A DNA stretch of 64,000 bases, taken from Phaeodactylum tricornutum CCAP 1055/1 (Eukaryota; Bacillariophyta; Bacillariophyceae; Surirellales; Neidiaceae). Positions 20,864 through 32,046 of the stretch are shown here, one piece after another (position 1 is the stretch's first letter; every line of letters begins with the position of its first letter). The stretch covers positions 274,369-338,368 of the forward strand of contig NC_011670.1 in NCBI RefSeq assembly GCF_000150955.2. Direction: 5' to 3'. A program made the translations under genes and the position numbers. The notes beneath the pieces were generated by a model. It made no database searches and was not told the DNA's origin. It saw only the letters and a program-made list of their open reading frames with translations.

Positions 20864-23800
20864 TTACTGTAAGTTGCCCATGAGTTGTGCTACTTTCGTG
20901 CATGCGTCAGACTCGTATCGCAATTCCGCATTAAGCTGATGGTCCGCGGGGTCGGAGCCGACGGATGTGGCATCCCAATCATCGTCTGAGACCATGCTGA
21001 CGAACGAACGGCGTTGTTTGACGTCGTTCGAGATTTCACCGGCCATTGTAGGAATTTGAACGATCGTCGACCAGGAAGGGCTTTCGTTTTTAGTATTTTC
21101 TATAAAAGTCGATGTAGAACTCGTTTCTGTTTTCTGTTCGTCCGCCCCTGAGTCGAGCACTGGGAAATATTCAGTCCATGATGATACACCTTTTTTCTTT
21201 ACATTGCGTTGGGTTTGTGGCACCTGTTCGCGATGTACCTTTGACTGAGATTGTACTGCCATTTCTATGAAATGGCTACCGGGATCGTTGCTTCGTTCGA
21301 GGTTCTCTGACTTTAGTACAGCATCGGAAAGCAGCAGCTCACGGATCTTTGCAAGGGTTGCCTGCCGTTTTCCAGGGGAGCCACCTTGCACAAGTACACA
21401 GCATGGAGATTGCCGCTCTACATTGACACGGCAGCCAAATTCTGATTGTAATGAGCGAACAGTGGACCCTTTCGTACCAAGGATCACGGAAATTTGATCG
21501 TGCCGCAACGGCATTGACTCGCTCATGTCGGCTTCTTCCCGGGCTTGCTGACGGAAAGCTATCCATTCCTGGATTGCTGTTTTGGCAGCGGCAACAAAGT
21601 CTTTCTCGCCCGTTATTCGAAGACCTTTGACCGGTGTATTTCGCATGGTTTGAATGTTCACATTGTGAGTTTCGGAAAATTTCTTGATGTTGGCACCTCC
21701 GCGCCCGACGAAGGCCGGATAGTATTGTTCCGGAATCTCACAAAATACACATCGCTGCCGCTCTTTCTCTAGAAAATCTTCTACTTCCTTCCGGCCGTTA
21801 TCGAAGCTTTGCTCATTTTCCGACGAAATAACAATTTTTCTCTTGGTACTATCGACATCGATTGAGCATCCAGTGCGCTTGCGCAGCGCGTTGATATTTT
21901 TACCGCCTTTTCCTATCGTAGTAGCTACCAGCCAGTCTTCGGATGATTCGAGTTCAATCACATGAAGTCGGCTTAACGATAATTGCATTCGCTTCTCAAT
22001 TTCATTCTTCGCCTTGGAAACTTTGGAGGCTTCTTGGGCGAAAATCAGAATCGCGTGTGTGTCCCGATCTAACAGGACAGATGCACCACCCGAAGCAGAT
22101 GAAACCTCAGCCAGTACCGCAACTTGTCCTATAGTAGATAGCGAAGCCGGAGGGACGGCAAGCTGCGTGAACGACGAATCAAAAATAAAACCAAAAAGGG
22201 AAAATAGCTGGAGCTTTGCGCCCTTGACCTTTTCTCGCTGACCTGTCACAACAATGGCTGCTGCGCTTTCGTCCACCGATAGCTCAACACCCGAATTCCT
22301 TTTAATACGTGTGAAATGGGATAAATCTTTGCAGGCATCCTGCATCTTGTGAAAGTAGTCTATATCCAACACAATTCGTCCTTCATAGATACCATACAAC
22401 TGCTCCTTCAACAAGGCGACAGCGTCATTGACATCATGCCTACATCCGCGTACCGTAACCTTGGTTTCACCTACACTTATGCGCACGGGGACAGTTTTTT
22501 GAATCAGTGCTGCAAGTCTAGCACTGATCAAACCCTTAGATTGCTCTTCCGAGACGTCCAGACTTTCGACTACGGAAGCAGTCAAAAGCAATCTTGCTAT
22601 TTCTAAGTTGCAATCCTCCACAGCATCTGCCGTCCCACGAACCGTCACATGGTCATTTGTCCGATGTACTTGGACTGTGACGCCGTATTTTTTTTCCAAG
22701 TCGATCCTGGTTTTGCCACCGCGACCAATGACGACACCGGCACCGTCTCGATTCAGTGGAATCTTGGCGACTCTGTGGCCTTCACCGCCGTATAAAAAAC
22801 TGTTCACTGCAGCTGTAGCTTCATTGACCCTGTCCTGAGGCCCTCGTACCGTAACGACTTGTGTTTCCCGATTCGAACTGAGTTGCACGCCAAATGAATT
22901 GGAGAATTCGACAATCGGGCTCTTTTTACCCCCCTCCAATAAGACTTTCAAATCATCGACATCTACCGCAAGTTCTGCAATGTAATTTTCTGAAATGACA
23001 TCTCGCACCAACGATGCGGCTTGCGGCAGACTCTCCGCACTGCCGCGCAGGACAATTTCGTTCGTGTCGTCTTGAGTAAATAATTTGATATTCAACTTGT
23101 TCATTTCTTTTATCTTTGAAGAGCGCAATACGGCGGCAACCACGGAATGGTACGTCTGAGCGTCCAGCTTCACACGTTCCAATTGATTGTCTCGGACCAT
23201 TGCCTCAATCTCCGCCTGCAAGGCTTGTATTGGCGCGGCCTCGAGTCCACCAATGGTTACGATGCCCCCGTCACGATCAATAAGCAGTGTTGCTGCGGGA
23301 TGATTTTGCATCAATTTCCGAATGTTGGTCCCACTCGGTCCAATTAAGAGTGGAATGACCAAAGGATCGACCCGAATTTGGACAATCAGGTTTTGTACAC
23401 GTGCAGCCTCCTTCTCTACCATGGATACTGCTGTTTCCATGTACATGGCCTTCCCTCTGAGTACAATACTACCGCCTTGGTCCCCTTTGTCGCCCACGTT
23501 GACGGGTAGCGCACCAGGAGCAATAGTTTGAATCGCGTCGTTAATGACTTTATGTGTGGCTTTGATACCCAGGCCACTCTGATGCAAAAAGACTTCTTGC
23601 ACGTTTCGATCCACTGGTACCGTTTTCACGACTCGCTCGTGGTCGGCCATGATTTGTTCGATTTCCTGTACGGCTGCAGTGACGTTGTCCACCGGTCCGG
23701 TAATTTCCATCTTTGTCGTGGCGGTGGTAGACATGCTATTGGTCTCATTGCTGTGATCGTTGCTCGCACTGCCACTCGGATTCCTAACGTCCATGGTCAC

Positions 23801-25061
23801 TTGATGCGTCTGTACCATGCGGGTAATGTTATTTCCTTTTTTGCCCAGGATGACCGATGCTGCGGCGGCGTCTACCGCCACAGTTTTCGTCACAATCCGC
23901 CAAAGTTCCATTTCGTGCTGCACGCTGTCCAAGTCGACCGGGATCCCACGAAGCCGTACCAAGTGCTGCTTTTGATGCTTGCCCCTTTGAATGTCGATGT
24001 AGACGTGGGAATAGCGGGATCGCAAATCCTCCAGAGCGGTAATGTGTTTAGTGGTCCAGTAGGCCACCGTACTGGTGGAAACAAGGGTGGATAAGTCGCG
24101 TTCCGTTGTATCCACTATACGCTGGACGGCCGGTAGGGTGCATTCCAAAGCCTGGTGCGACCCCTTCAAGGCGAGTTGGTGTCGTTCCCGATCAACGTCA
24201 ATGGTCACGCCGTACTTCTGCATCCACGCCCGTACATTGCTTCCGTCCTTGCCAATGACCCGACCTAGTTGAGCCGGAGGACAGTCTACGAGCACCTTTT
24301 GGAGTTCCGCGACGTCGCAACCGAGTTTCCGCGCCGTGCGGGTCGTTTGCAAGGTATCTCTTAGCGCGGCAATCTGTTGCGTTTGCGATTGCAGCGACCC
24401 GCGCAAACTCGCCGTGAGGGCCTTTTCGCACCGTATTGCGACGTCAGCGGCCGTGTAAGTGTTGCACACGCAACGCGCGGCTTCCAAGGAATGTATTCGC
24501 CGGAGCAACGCCTTTTCCTCGGCCAAGGAGAGACTGTGCGTTTCACGGTATGTTTCCAGTGTTCTGTGGGAAGAAAAGGATCGAATTCTAGTGAGAAAAT
24601 CGCGCTACCGAGCGAGTGCGACTGGAGCGAGGGGGCACCGATGTGTCGGCGTTTTTGTGGCGTTGGCGATGGTACGTACCGGAGTTGTTCGTTCACGTCC
24701 GCGAGGGGTTGCCGGGGTCGTGGAGGGATAGCGACCAAGAGACGTTCCAGTTCTTTTTGACTCTTTCGGAGTTCCAACTGTTCCCAAAAAGTAGGTTGGT
24801 GTGAAAGAGTACACAACGTGAGCGAGTGAAATGGAATCAAACGGTTGGACTGGGATGCATTGCTTCACACATCCTTCCACACACAACAAAGTGACAATGC
24901 CCGGCAGTCTCTCTGTCGCCAACTCGCGCATGCCGTCGCATCGTCCGACCTACCTGCGTCGTTGCTCGCAACTGTATCGTCCGAGCCAGGCGACTACGCA
25001 GTTCTGTCTCGGCGGGAGATTCCTCGGTTGCCGGTAAGGAGGGTTTGGCATCCGCCGTCAT
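20864..25061 (-). CDS. Multi-KH-domain RNA-binding protein, vigilin/Scp160-like
   Basis: Three exons on the minus strand: 24954-25061, 24680-24777 and 20864-24563 (1301 residues); introns of 176 and 116 bp with GTAGGT and GTACGT donors and CAG acceptors. The long exon has no upstream ATG of its own; splicing joins LRATTQ to LELRKSQKELERLL and NEQL-R to TLETYRETH, giving one coiled-coil N-terminus. The rest is a string of KH domains marked by GxxG loops: IGKDGSNV, ILGKKGNNI, IGPSGTNI, VIGRGGKT, TIGKGGKNI, FVGRGGANI and ILGTKGSTV, plus more degenerate copies. Vigilin/Scp160 proteins bind mRNA and ribosomes and affect translation of selected codons. The C-terminus is Ser/Asp-rich. Divergent from the PurC gene. 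Confidence 0.88.
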
Positions 25062-25834
25062 GGTACGAGATCGAGAGGACAGAATGTGCGAAGCGGCGCA
25101 ATTGTTCTAACGGGTGTCTATCCGGTGTGTCCCCGACTGAAGTGTGCCAGCGGATCGGTTGTAGCGAAGGTGACAATAGAGAGGTTTACCAATACGGCGG
25201 AAAACGAACCGACCAAACCTTTCGTATAAGCAACCTCGACCCGATGCGTCCGTCACATACAAACGAGCCGCCCCCGTCGCGTACTTTAATGGGTTTGTGG
25301 GGTCCGACGGCGTGGGAAAACGAGTGCTGCCGGGCCCAATGGCTCGGCATCGGTGTTCCCCATGGAACCGTAAGTAGTCATGTTTGGTCATTCTCAATGA
25401 CCAATCCGACGAATGACACTTTTAAATACGATAGAATGTCTCCGCAAATTTTCAAAACTCCCACAAAAGAATGTTCTTGCGCATCACCCACGGTTCGACT
25501 CCATCGTGTGCGCCCAATGTCCGGCGTCTGTCAGCCTTGCCACGGTACACATCCCGAACCCGCCATCCCCGCCAGCCGGTCTAACAGTAACAAACAGTAA
25601 CCATAACCAAAACCCCTCTTCCGGTTTCGGAACCTATGTACGTCGGACGGACCACAGCGCACCCTTGGACCGGAGATGTGTTGTCCGTCCCTCCCCAGCC
25701 ATTCGGTATCTTGTGTCGCTGGTTTTTGGATCCGTTCTTTCCGAAACGTATACATTGTCATCATCATCACAACCAACACACGACCAAACACTATCACTAC
25801 TTCTACAACTACCAGAAAACGTGTATCGCCCTGC
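25062..25834. promoter_or_regulatory. Probable bidirectional promoter, KH protein and PurC fusion
   Basis: 773 bases between the divergent starts of the KH protein (25061, minus) and the PurE-like-PurC gene (25835, plus). Open frames run through it, but none looks coding. No core promoter motif can be named with confidence. Confidence 0.4.
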
Positions 25835-27448
25835 ATGACGCTCCCTACCGTCTATTTGCTTTCGGGGACGGAAGACGGCAGTGCGTTTGCTCAAGAAGTT
25901 TGTTTAATACTCGCCGCGCGATTCGACATGCCCAACGTGCAAATCCGCTCCGCCTCGGTACCTTTCGATCGACTCCTCCCTGCATCCTCAGGTCCACAAC
26001 AACAACAACAACAAAGCAGCAGCAGCTTCCGTTGAGATACAGCAGTAGTGACACTGCCGATGAGGACGGCACCGGAAATCCGACGACTCCATCATGCCTC
26101 TTTGTCTGTCTCGGACCACCGACGGCGACCACTTCCACTCTGGAAGCCGAATCGCCCTTTCCCATTATTACGCTGCCCACGCCCAGTACTGGGAATGACG
26201 TGACTACACCATCCGCGGCACTCACTGCCGCACTCTCTATTGCCAAATGCTGCAGTCTGGCCGACGCCGCCCTCCGACAAACGGTGGCCCGGGTCATCTT
26301 TCGTACACGCCAAGCCCGTCTGGTCCAGGACGCGCAGTGGCGTACACAGTCATCACGGTACCAATCCCGCATTGCCGGCTGCTTTGATCGGAACCAACAA
26401 ATTACCGGGGACCTGGTGACTACCACCGGTCGCTTGCGGGGCAAGGTACGCGATCGGTATCCCGGAACGAAAAGCTTGGCCCTCGTCACCACCGATCGAC
26501 AGTCCGGCTTTGATCGGATGCTGGCCCGAGTGCCCTACAAGGGCGCCGTCCTCAATTTGACCAGCGCTTTCTGGTTCGAACAAACCGCTCACATCATACC
26601 TAATCATCTCGTTTCCGTGCCACACCCTTACGTAAGCGTTGTGAAACCCTGTCAACCCTTTCCAATCGAGTTTGTCGTCCGGTACGTAATATTTCCCACA
26701 AGCGCGTTGTTGCCAATGGACTAGTCAGAACGTCCCTCATATGTGTGCTAAATAACCTTATTTCTCTTTGTCTATTCTGTGGGACCATTTCTTGAAACAT
26801 CACAGCTCGTACATGACGGGTTCCACGTCCACATCCATTTGGAGAAACTACCAGGAAGGGGTACGGTCCTATTGCGGACACGATCTTCCCGACGGCATGA
26901 CGAAGAACCAAAAGCTGGAGTGCAACATTCTGACACCTACCACGAAAGAAGAAGACCACGATCGACCCATCTCACTGGTCGATATTGTCGCCGAAAACTG
27001 GATGACGCAGTCGGATTTGGACGTCTGCGCCGCTGCGGCACTAAAAGTGTTCGCGCTCGGCCAACAGGTTGCCGCTGCTCACGGTCTCATCCTGGTCGAT
27101 ACCAAATACGAATTCGGTAAGGACGAACACACGGGTGAAATCTTACTAATCGACGAAGTGCACACACCCGATTCGTCCCGCTACTGGTTGGCGAGCACGT
27201 ACGAGGAGCGCATCGCTGCCGGAGAAGAACCCGACAATATCGATAAGGAATTCTTGCGTCTGTGGTTCCGATCGCAGTGCGACCCCTACAACGACGAGAC
27301 ACTACCGGAAGCACCGCGAGACTTGGTGTTGGAACTAGCTCGACGGTACATTTTACTGTTTGAAATGATCACTTGGAAGGACTTTGATTTTGATGCCGTC
27401 ACGGGTGAAGATGAAATTACCAAGGCGATTGAAGCAAGCATCCATTGA
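25835..27448 (+). CDS. SAICAR synthase (PurC) with an N-terminal PurE-like domain
   Basis: The PurC part is clear: GKVRDRYPG, LALVTTDRQSGFDRML, VPYKGAVLNLTSAFWF, MTGSTSTSIWRNY, LVDTKYEFG and IDEVHTPDSSRYW. It makes SAICAR from CAIR, Asp and ATP. A 124-bp intron (26682-26805) splits VVR and SYMTGS. Upstream, an ATG at 25835 opens a PurE-like strand, VYLLSGTEDGSAFAQEV, and SASVPFDRL, which line up with the PurE motifs GS.SD and SAHRTP; GNDVTTPSAALTAALS resembles its second half. The two parts are in different frames; the best junction I find is an intron at about 25958-26016 (GTACCT...AAAG), ending just inside a CAA/CAG repeat. With it the protein is 476 residues. The PurE-like part lacks the catalytic His. 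Start and first junction are tentative. Confidence 0.85.
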
Positions 27449-27599
27449 AAGACGAACGACCTTACCTCACGCACATTTTTGGGGAGTGTCGAATGCAACC
27501 CTTGGCGCTTTACATAAATATGCATGAATGGATGTAACTTTTACTTTTAATAGGATCTTAATTTCCACATCTGGTTGCTGCATTGGCACCTCGACACGT

Positions 27600-29267
27600 T
27601 CAAGAGCTGCCCACATTGTTTTCCATTTTGTCTGGTAGGGCTGCGACTGGAGGGGGTGACTTAGCCGCTACGGCGAAGCAAAAGGCACTGGACAGGTAGC
27701 CAATGCAGACCCCGGCGGCGAGTAGATTTGCCAGCTCGGGAGAGGATTGACCGCCCCCACTCATCGATCCGTAGAGAAAACCCAGTAAGCTGGGCGCCAA
27801 GTTGGCAAACGCACCTGTCAAAGTAAACAAACCTTGTGCCGTTCCGCCAATGCGGGGGCCCACTGTGGACTGTAGCGTACTAATGGTAGGTCCGAACCAG
27901 CATTCCGCTACAAAGTACTCGGCCGCCAAAAAGGCCATTGCAGTTTCAAAGGACTGCTCCGAATTCACTGCGTAGTACCAAGCTGGGGCTGCCAGAATCG
28001 ATCCAACAACCGGCACCCACAGTCTTCGACCTACGGGATCATCGGCTTGGTCCTTGACGGCATTGGACGAAAGCCAGTCTGCCGTTGCACCACCCAATAG
28101 CCCACTGAGACTAGCCCCGATTGCACTAATTCCGGCTTGAGCAATGGCGTACTCAGACTGTTGGTCGCTGAACACCATACGAAAATAGGGCGCTCCCCAA
28201 ACACCGATGCATAAACCTGAACAGAAGCGCAAGAAACTACCAAGAAATATCCATTGGACACGACTGGTGGAGACAGCTTCTTGGACGTCGGCGAGTACCG
28301 AGCCATCGGTCGCGACACTTGTACCATCTGACGCGAATTCTTGTCCTGTGCGTTTTTTGGGATCGTCGTCCTCTACCAAAGCGACGGTCGCGACCGCCGA
28401 CGCAAAACCAATAGCCGAAACGACAAGTAATGTGCTCCTCCAACCCACTTGAGTATCCAAAATCAGTGACAACGAAGCCAACCCACTAGCGACAGCAACT
28501 CCTGTACCGTACACGCTCGTCGCCAACGCAATCCGCTCTTCTGGTACGCGCTCTTTGATTAGCGTATAGGCCGTTGGCGTCGAAAACGCACAGGCCAAAC
28601 CCATGGCCACGCGACACAGCAGTACTTCGGTATACGTGTTGGCCAGTGCTGTACCCAATGTTGCGGCGGACCAACCGAGAGCAGCAGCGATCGTGAGCGT
28701 TCTGCGATTGAACCGATCGGACGCGATACCAGCTCCCAAGGTTGCCACTGCATAGAGTGCTGTAAAGGCAATAGATGCCAGCAAACCGTACTGGGCCTGA
28801 TCAAAGCCAATATCCACATTCATCGCCTGAAAGGGAATCGCGTCATTGGAGAAATCGACAAGATAATTAATGGAATAGCGATTCCATTGGTTGGTAATGT
28901 ACACGAACCAGAGAGGCAATACAATCGTAGCGAGCCACCCCGCTGATTCGGCAGATAGGCTTTGATCCTTACTTTCATCGCTTTCGTTGTCCGATCTCGC
29001 TCTCAGGGGGTGCTTTTTGAAAGTAGACGGAGTCAAAGTGGGCTCACGGATGCAACGTGTAGCGAAGTCCGAGTGACATAGGTTGGAGGGTGATCGATAC
29101 CCGCACGTTGACATTGGCGACTGAAGGTTGCTCCTTGGCAAGGTGGAAAAAGGAACGAAAGCCGCGACGGCTTCTCTCTGAAAATGAAATTGACTGGCTA
29201 TCACAGCAAGATTCGTCAGATACGCACCGCGGGTGAATCTCCGCATGTGGTTAACGGATGACTTCAT
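27600..29267 (-). CDS. Plastid-type major facilitator superfamily transporter
   Basis: 555 residues, no intron. About 12 hydrophobic segments lie between residues 115 and 545. The MFS signature loop between segments 2 and 3 is visible as [17 protein letters not shown], and CRVAMGLACAFSTPTAYTLI matches the fourth and fifth segments of sugar-phosphate or Spinster-like carriers. The N-terminus carries a hydrophobic stretch ending REAVAA-FVPFS, an A-F junction expected for diatom plastid import, followed by a Ser/Arg-rich transit-like region of about 60 residues. The likely location is a plastid envelope; substrate unknown. It converges with the PurC gene, 151 bases apart. Confidence 0.85.
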   Translation of the reverse strand: MKSSVNHMRRFTRGAYLTNLAVIASQFHFQREAVAAFVPFSTLPRSNLQSPMSTCGYRSPSNLCHSDFATRCIREPTLTPSTFKKHPLRARSDNESDESKDQSLSAESAGWLATIVLPLWFVYITNQWNRYSINYLVDFSNDAIPFQAMNVDIGFDQAQYGLLASIAFTALYAVATLGAGIASDRFNRRTLTIAAALGWSAATLGTALANTYTEVLLCRVAMGLACAFSTPTAYTLIKERVPEERIALATSVYGTGVAVASGLASLSLILDTQVGWRSTLLVVSAIGFASAVATVALVEDDDPKKRTGQEFASDGTSVATDGSVLADVQEAVSTSRVQWIFLGSFLRFCSGLCIGVWGAPYFRMVFSDQQSEYAIAQAGISAIGASLSGLLGGATADWLSSNAVKDQADDPVGRRLWVPVVGSILAAPAWYYAVNSEQSFETAMAFLAAEYFVAECWFGPTISTLQSTVGPRIGGTAQGLFTLTGAFANLAPSLLGFLYGSMSGGGQSSPELANLLAAGVCIGYLSSAFCFAVAAKSPPPVAALPDKMENNVGSS

Positions 29268-29757
29268 CGCGGATTGTTGTCGTCAAGCGAGAACACAACT
29301 TTACACCGTTCTTATACAGAGTCACTAAGCACGAACATAGAATCTACCAAAAAAACTTAGGGAGAAATGTTGGGCTGCTGTAGCCATGCCGTGTTCTCTG
29401 CAGTCGTGGTCGAGAAAGGGGGTAGACCCGTATAGCGCAACACAATTGTTTCATCTCATCAAAAAAATCGTCATGGTCTCGCGGTCCGAGCGACTAACAG
29501 TAGGGAATTCGAAATGATACGAAATTGTGGTTTCATCGTCATCCAATCGGAGCAAAGACAGATTTTATCCTATCTATTATGTGTCATATCGATATCGCAT
29601 CAACTAATAATGTGTCAACCTTATAGTTGCAACTACAATTAGCTCTTTTCCTCCCCAAACTCTCTCACTGTCAGTCAATATCGAAATTGACCCTCTAGCT
29701 AGTCTGCCCTTGCCTTTGTACAATTACCCTTATGAAGAGTCATCAAACAAATACGGA
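29268..29757. other. Head-to-head intergenic region
   Basis: About 490 bases between the transporter and the orphan gene. The orphan's frame is open back to 29710 without an ATG, so a short upstream exon of that gene might sit here. Nothing else is supported. Confidence 0.45.
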
Positions 29758-30489
29758 ATGCCTCTACGAACCCTAGAGACAGACCCGGTAGGCTCACCAT
29801 CCACCAATACCTTTTTGGCCTCCTTGACGTTCACAAATGGACAAAATCTTCGCAAATGCGACTGCGACGAGTGTGGCATCTCGGTGGTACCGTTCGCTAT
29901 TGCCCAGGCCGTAACTCGCTACAAACGGCAAAAGCTCGAAAGCGGACCGTTGAAGCGAACGCAACACAGATCTTTGATACAACGACACGGCACTATCTCC
30001 GTTTACGAATGGTTAATTCCCGTACACGCGGAACCTTTAATAGAATTCGGCAACAGCCATAGATTGGTTTGGGTCAAAAGACTGCCGAAATACTCACAGA
30101 TCCAGTCAATCGGCATGGGTATAATTGGGTCGAGCACCGAAGAAAAAGGTCGACTGAATGAAGATTGGGAGGAAGGCAGCATCTATCTTGTCCCCAGTAA
30201 TGGCGGGAAAGCAGTTGGCTGGGTGCATGTCGATCTGCAAGCAGGAGACAATCGGCTTATTTCCGACACCGAGACAGCATTAAGGGAAACGAATGATGTT
30301 GGACCCGTTCTCCTACGGATTGCCAAGGTTCCGACCGCAGCGATAGATGCTTCACATGTGGAGGGAAATGAAGAAGCGCATTGGTCAGAAAAGATCCGCC
30401 GAATTTGCTGTCATACCGTAAGTAACTCGAGCGGCGTATTGTCAGTCAAAGATACTGAGGCGTTAAAAGAGGTAATAAAAAGCCTTTAA
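29758..30489 (+). CDS. Uncharacterised protein with a Cys cluster
   Basis: 243 residues from the ATG at 29758. I do not recognise it. A compact Cys group, RKCDCDECG, lies near residue 35 and could bind a metal. The middle has strand-rich sequence (GTISVYEWLIPV, HRLVWVKRLP) and the C-terminus ends in two short helices (VLSVKDTEALKEVIKSL). There is no signal peptide or membrane segment. The frame, codon use and clean end suggest a real gene. Its stop lies 36 bases from the stop of the convergent TCP11-family gene. Confidence 0.55.
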   Translation: MPLRTLETDPVGSPSTNTFLASLTFTNGQNLRKCDCDECGISVVPFAIAQAVTRYKRQKLESGPLKRTQHRSLIQRHGTISVYEWLIPVHAEPLIEFGNSHRLVWVKRLPKYSQIQSIGMGIIGSSTEEKGRLNEDWEEGSIYLVPSNGGKAVGWVHVDLQAGDNRLISDTETALRETNDVGPVLLRIAKVPTAAIDASHVEGNEEAHWSEKIRRICCHTVSNSSGVLSVKDTEALKEVIKSL

Positions 30490-30525
30490 ACTACATAGTT
30501 AATAAAGAAGTCTAAATAAGTACCT

Positions 30526-32046
30526 TTACGTTCCACTGCACTCTTGAAGAATCAATCGATCTAACAAAGCGTCCCCAAATACCCTCCATGCCAAGTGAAT
30601 TATTTTGCGAGCCAACAAAGCCGATTCGGACAGATCTGAGGCATAAAACGCTAAACCGTTATGCCGAAAGATGCTCTTGGCTCTCTCTAGAAATAATGCT
30701 TTTCCCTGATCGATCATCGCAGGATTCTTTTGATGCAACAGAACTTCGCCACTTTGAAGTACATTCGGCATGCTTTGTAACGATTCTGGAGGCCACGTGA
30801 CGGTTTCACTAAAGCATGTCTTCATCCGCCGCTCCAACACTTGGAGGACGGGATCCTCGGCCTGCAAGACTGCTCGTGTGCGACCCCTGAGAGTCTCTTC
30901 AGCAGCAGAATCTATACTGTTGGAATTTGACCATTTTCGAGAAAGATTGATCACGGCTACCGATACTTCATCTTGATACTGACCGGGCGTTTTGCTTAAA
31001 GGTTCGCTGATGGCCTGCACTAAAGCGACGCGACGACTCTCCAAAGACGGAGTGTCCTCGGTCGCGAGCTTGAGTACGTCCGGAGATTGCTTCGCCGCGG
31101 TACATGCGTGCAATGCTAGGGCCGACCCAGCTACTGCTAAACGTGTCAAGGATCGGATCCTCCGCAAGGCATCTTGATCGTGGTCCAGAACTTCGGGTAG
31201 TTGCAGCGGTGGCCGTGTGCCGGGACGGAAAACAATCTCGTCTATCCAACCACGAAAGACCAAAGCCTGTCGCGCCTCCGGCGAGACCAGCAATCCTTTT
31301 CTTTCGCTGTCCGGAATAGCAGCGAACAATTCCTGAATCCACAACTTCGTGGCCTTGGCATTGTTTAGTTCTACCAATGACCCGTGACTCTGCTCAAAAT
31401 GTCGCCGTTTGAGTGCCACTCCATGCTCGTGAATGCGCGGCGCCCAGACGCGACCCAGGTAGAAATTTTGTTTATCGGTCTGACACTGCTCAGCCTTTTG
31501 TAACAAGTAAAGTATCGATGTGACCACAAAAGATAAGTCAACGTGATTCGATGGAGACTGGGCCGTTTCTAGCCACGCCAACGTGCTCATACTCCGAGCT
31601 GGAGACTCTAATTGTACAAGCGCTTGTGCGGCTTGCACAACGAGCCCGTTCAGATCAGCCAGGCTTTGGGCTTGCAAAATAGACTCCTTTTGCAAGAGCC
31701 CATGGAGGTCGGTTCGGGAGGGTACCAACGCCCGTAGATGATTATGGAGGTCGCTAAGTAATTCTTGAACTGCCGAATTTCGTTGGGATCGTTCCGATTC
31801 GTCGAGTACGCGATCGCGAAAGGCAGCTTTCAGCATTACACTGATATCATTAATGCCAGTATTTGTGCGAACACGAGCTAAAGACTCATCAAAATTTGTA
31901 AAGGATAAGGTTTCCAAGTCTGCGGGCTGACCGGATATCGTCAGTTTTGAAAAGTCGGAAGGGTCAGCAAGGAGAACCCTGTGGATCAAGCTCGAGTCAG
32001 CAACAACGCTGGCCGGCAAATCTATGTCCGACATTGCTTGACTCAT
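30526..32046 (-). CDS. T-complex protein 11 (TCP11/SOK1) family protein
   Basis: 506 residues from the ATG at 32046. A helical protein with the TCP11 layout: LRALVPSRTDLHGLLQKESI near residue 110, a Leu-rich region with the SPARSMSTLAWL segment, and FYLGRVWAPRIHEHGVALKRRHF near residue 205, the counterpart of the family's 'P.l...g..YER..F' motif. The second half is helical with few motifs. Mammalian TCP11 and fungal Sok1 are linked to cAMP/PKA signalling and growth; whether that holds here is unknown. It shares a 372-base promoter region with the RBMX2-like gene. Confidence 0.7.
   Translation of the reverse strand: MSQAMSDIDLPASVVADSSLIHRVLLADPSDFSKLTISGQPADLETLSFTNFDESLARVRTNTGINDISVMLKAAFRDRVLDESERSQRNSAVQELLSDLHNHLRALVPSRTDLHGLLQKESILQAQSLADLNGLVVQAAQALVQLESPARSMSTLAWLETAQSPSNHVDLSFVVTSILYLLQKAEQCQTDKQNFYLGRVWAPRIHEHGVALKRRHFEQSHGSLVELNNAKATKLWIQELFAAIPDSERKGLLVSPEARQALVFRGWIDEIVFRPGTRPPLQLPEVLDHDQDALRRIRSLTRLAVAGSALALHACTAAKQSPDVLKLATEDTPSLESRRVALVQAISEPLSKTPGQYQDEVSVAVINLSRKWSNSNSIDSAAEETLRGRTRAVLQAEDPVLQVLERRMKTCFSETVTWPPESLQSMPNVLQSGEVLLHQKNPAMIDQGKALFLERAKSIFRHNGLAFYASDLSESALLARKIIHLAWRVFGDALLDRLILQECSGT

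Noticed and set aside
23528-24094. Plus-strand open frame of 188 codons
   Set aside because: Antisense to the KH coding exon; His/Val/Gly-rich shadow without motif.
25488-25515. tRNA-like T-loop GGTTCGACTCC
   Set aside because: No matching T stem, anticodon arm or acceptor stem around it.
24845-25600. Plus-strand open frame of 251 codons
   Set aside because: It is antisense to the first exon and intron of the KH protein gene; composition is not protein-like and it has no recognisable motif.
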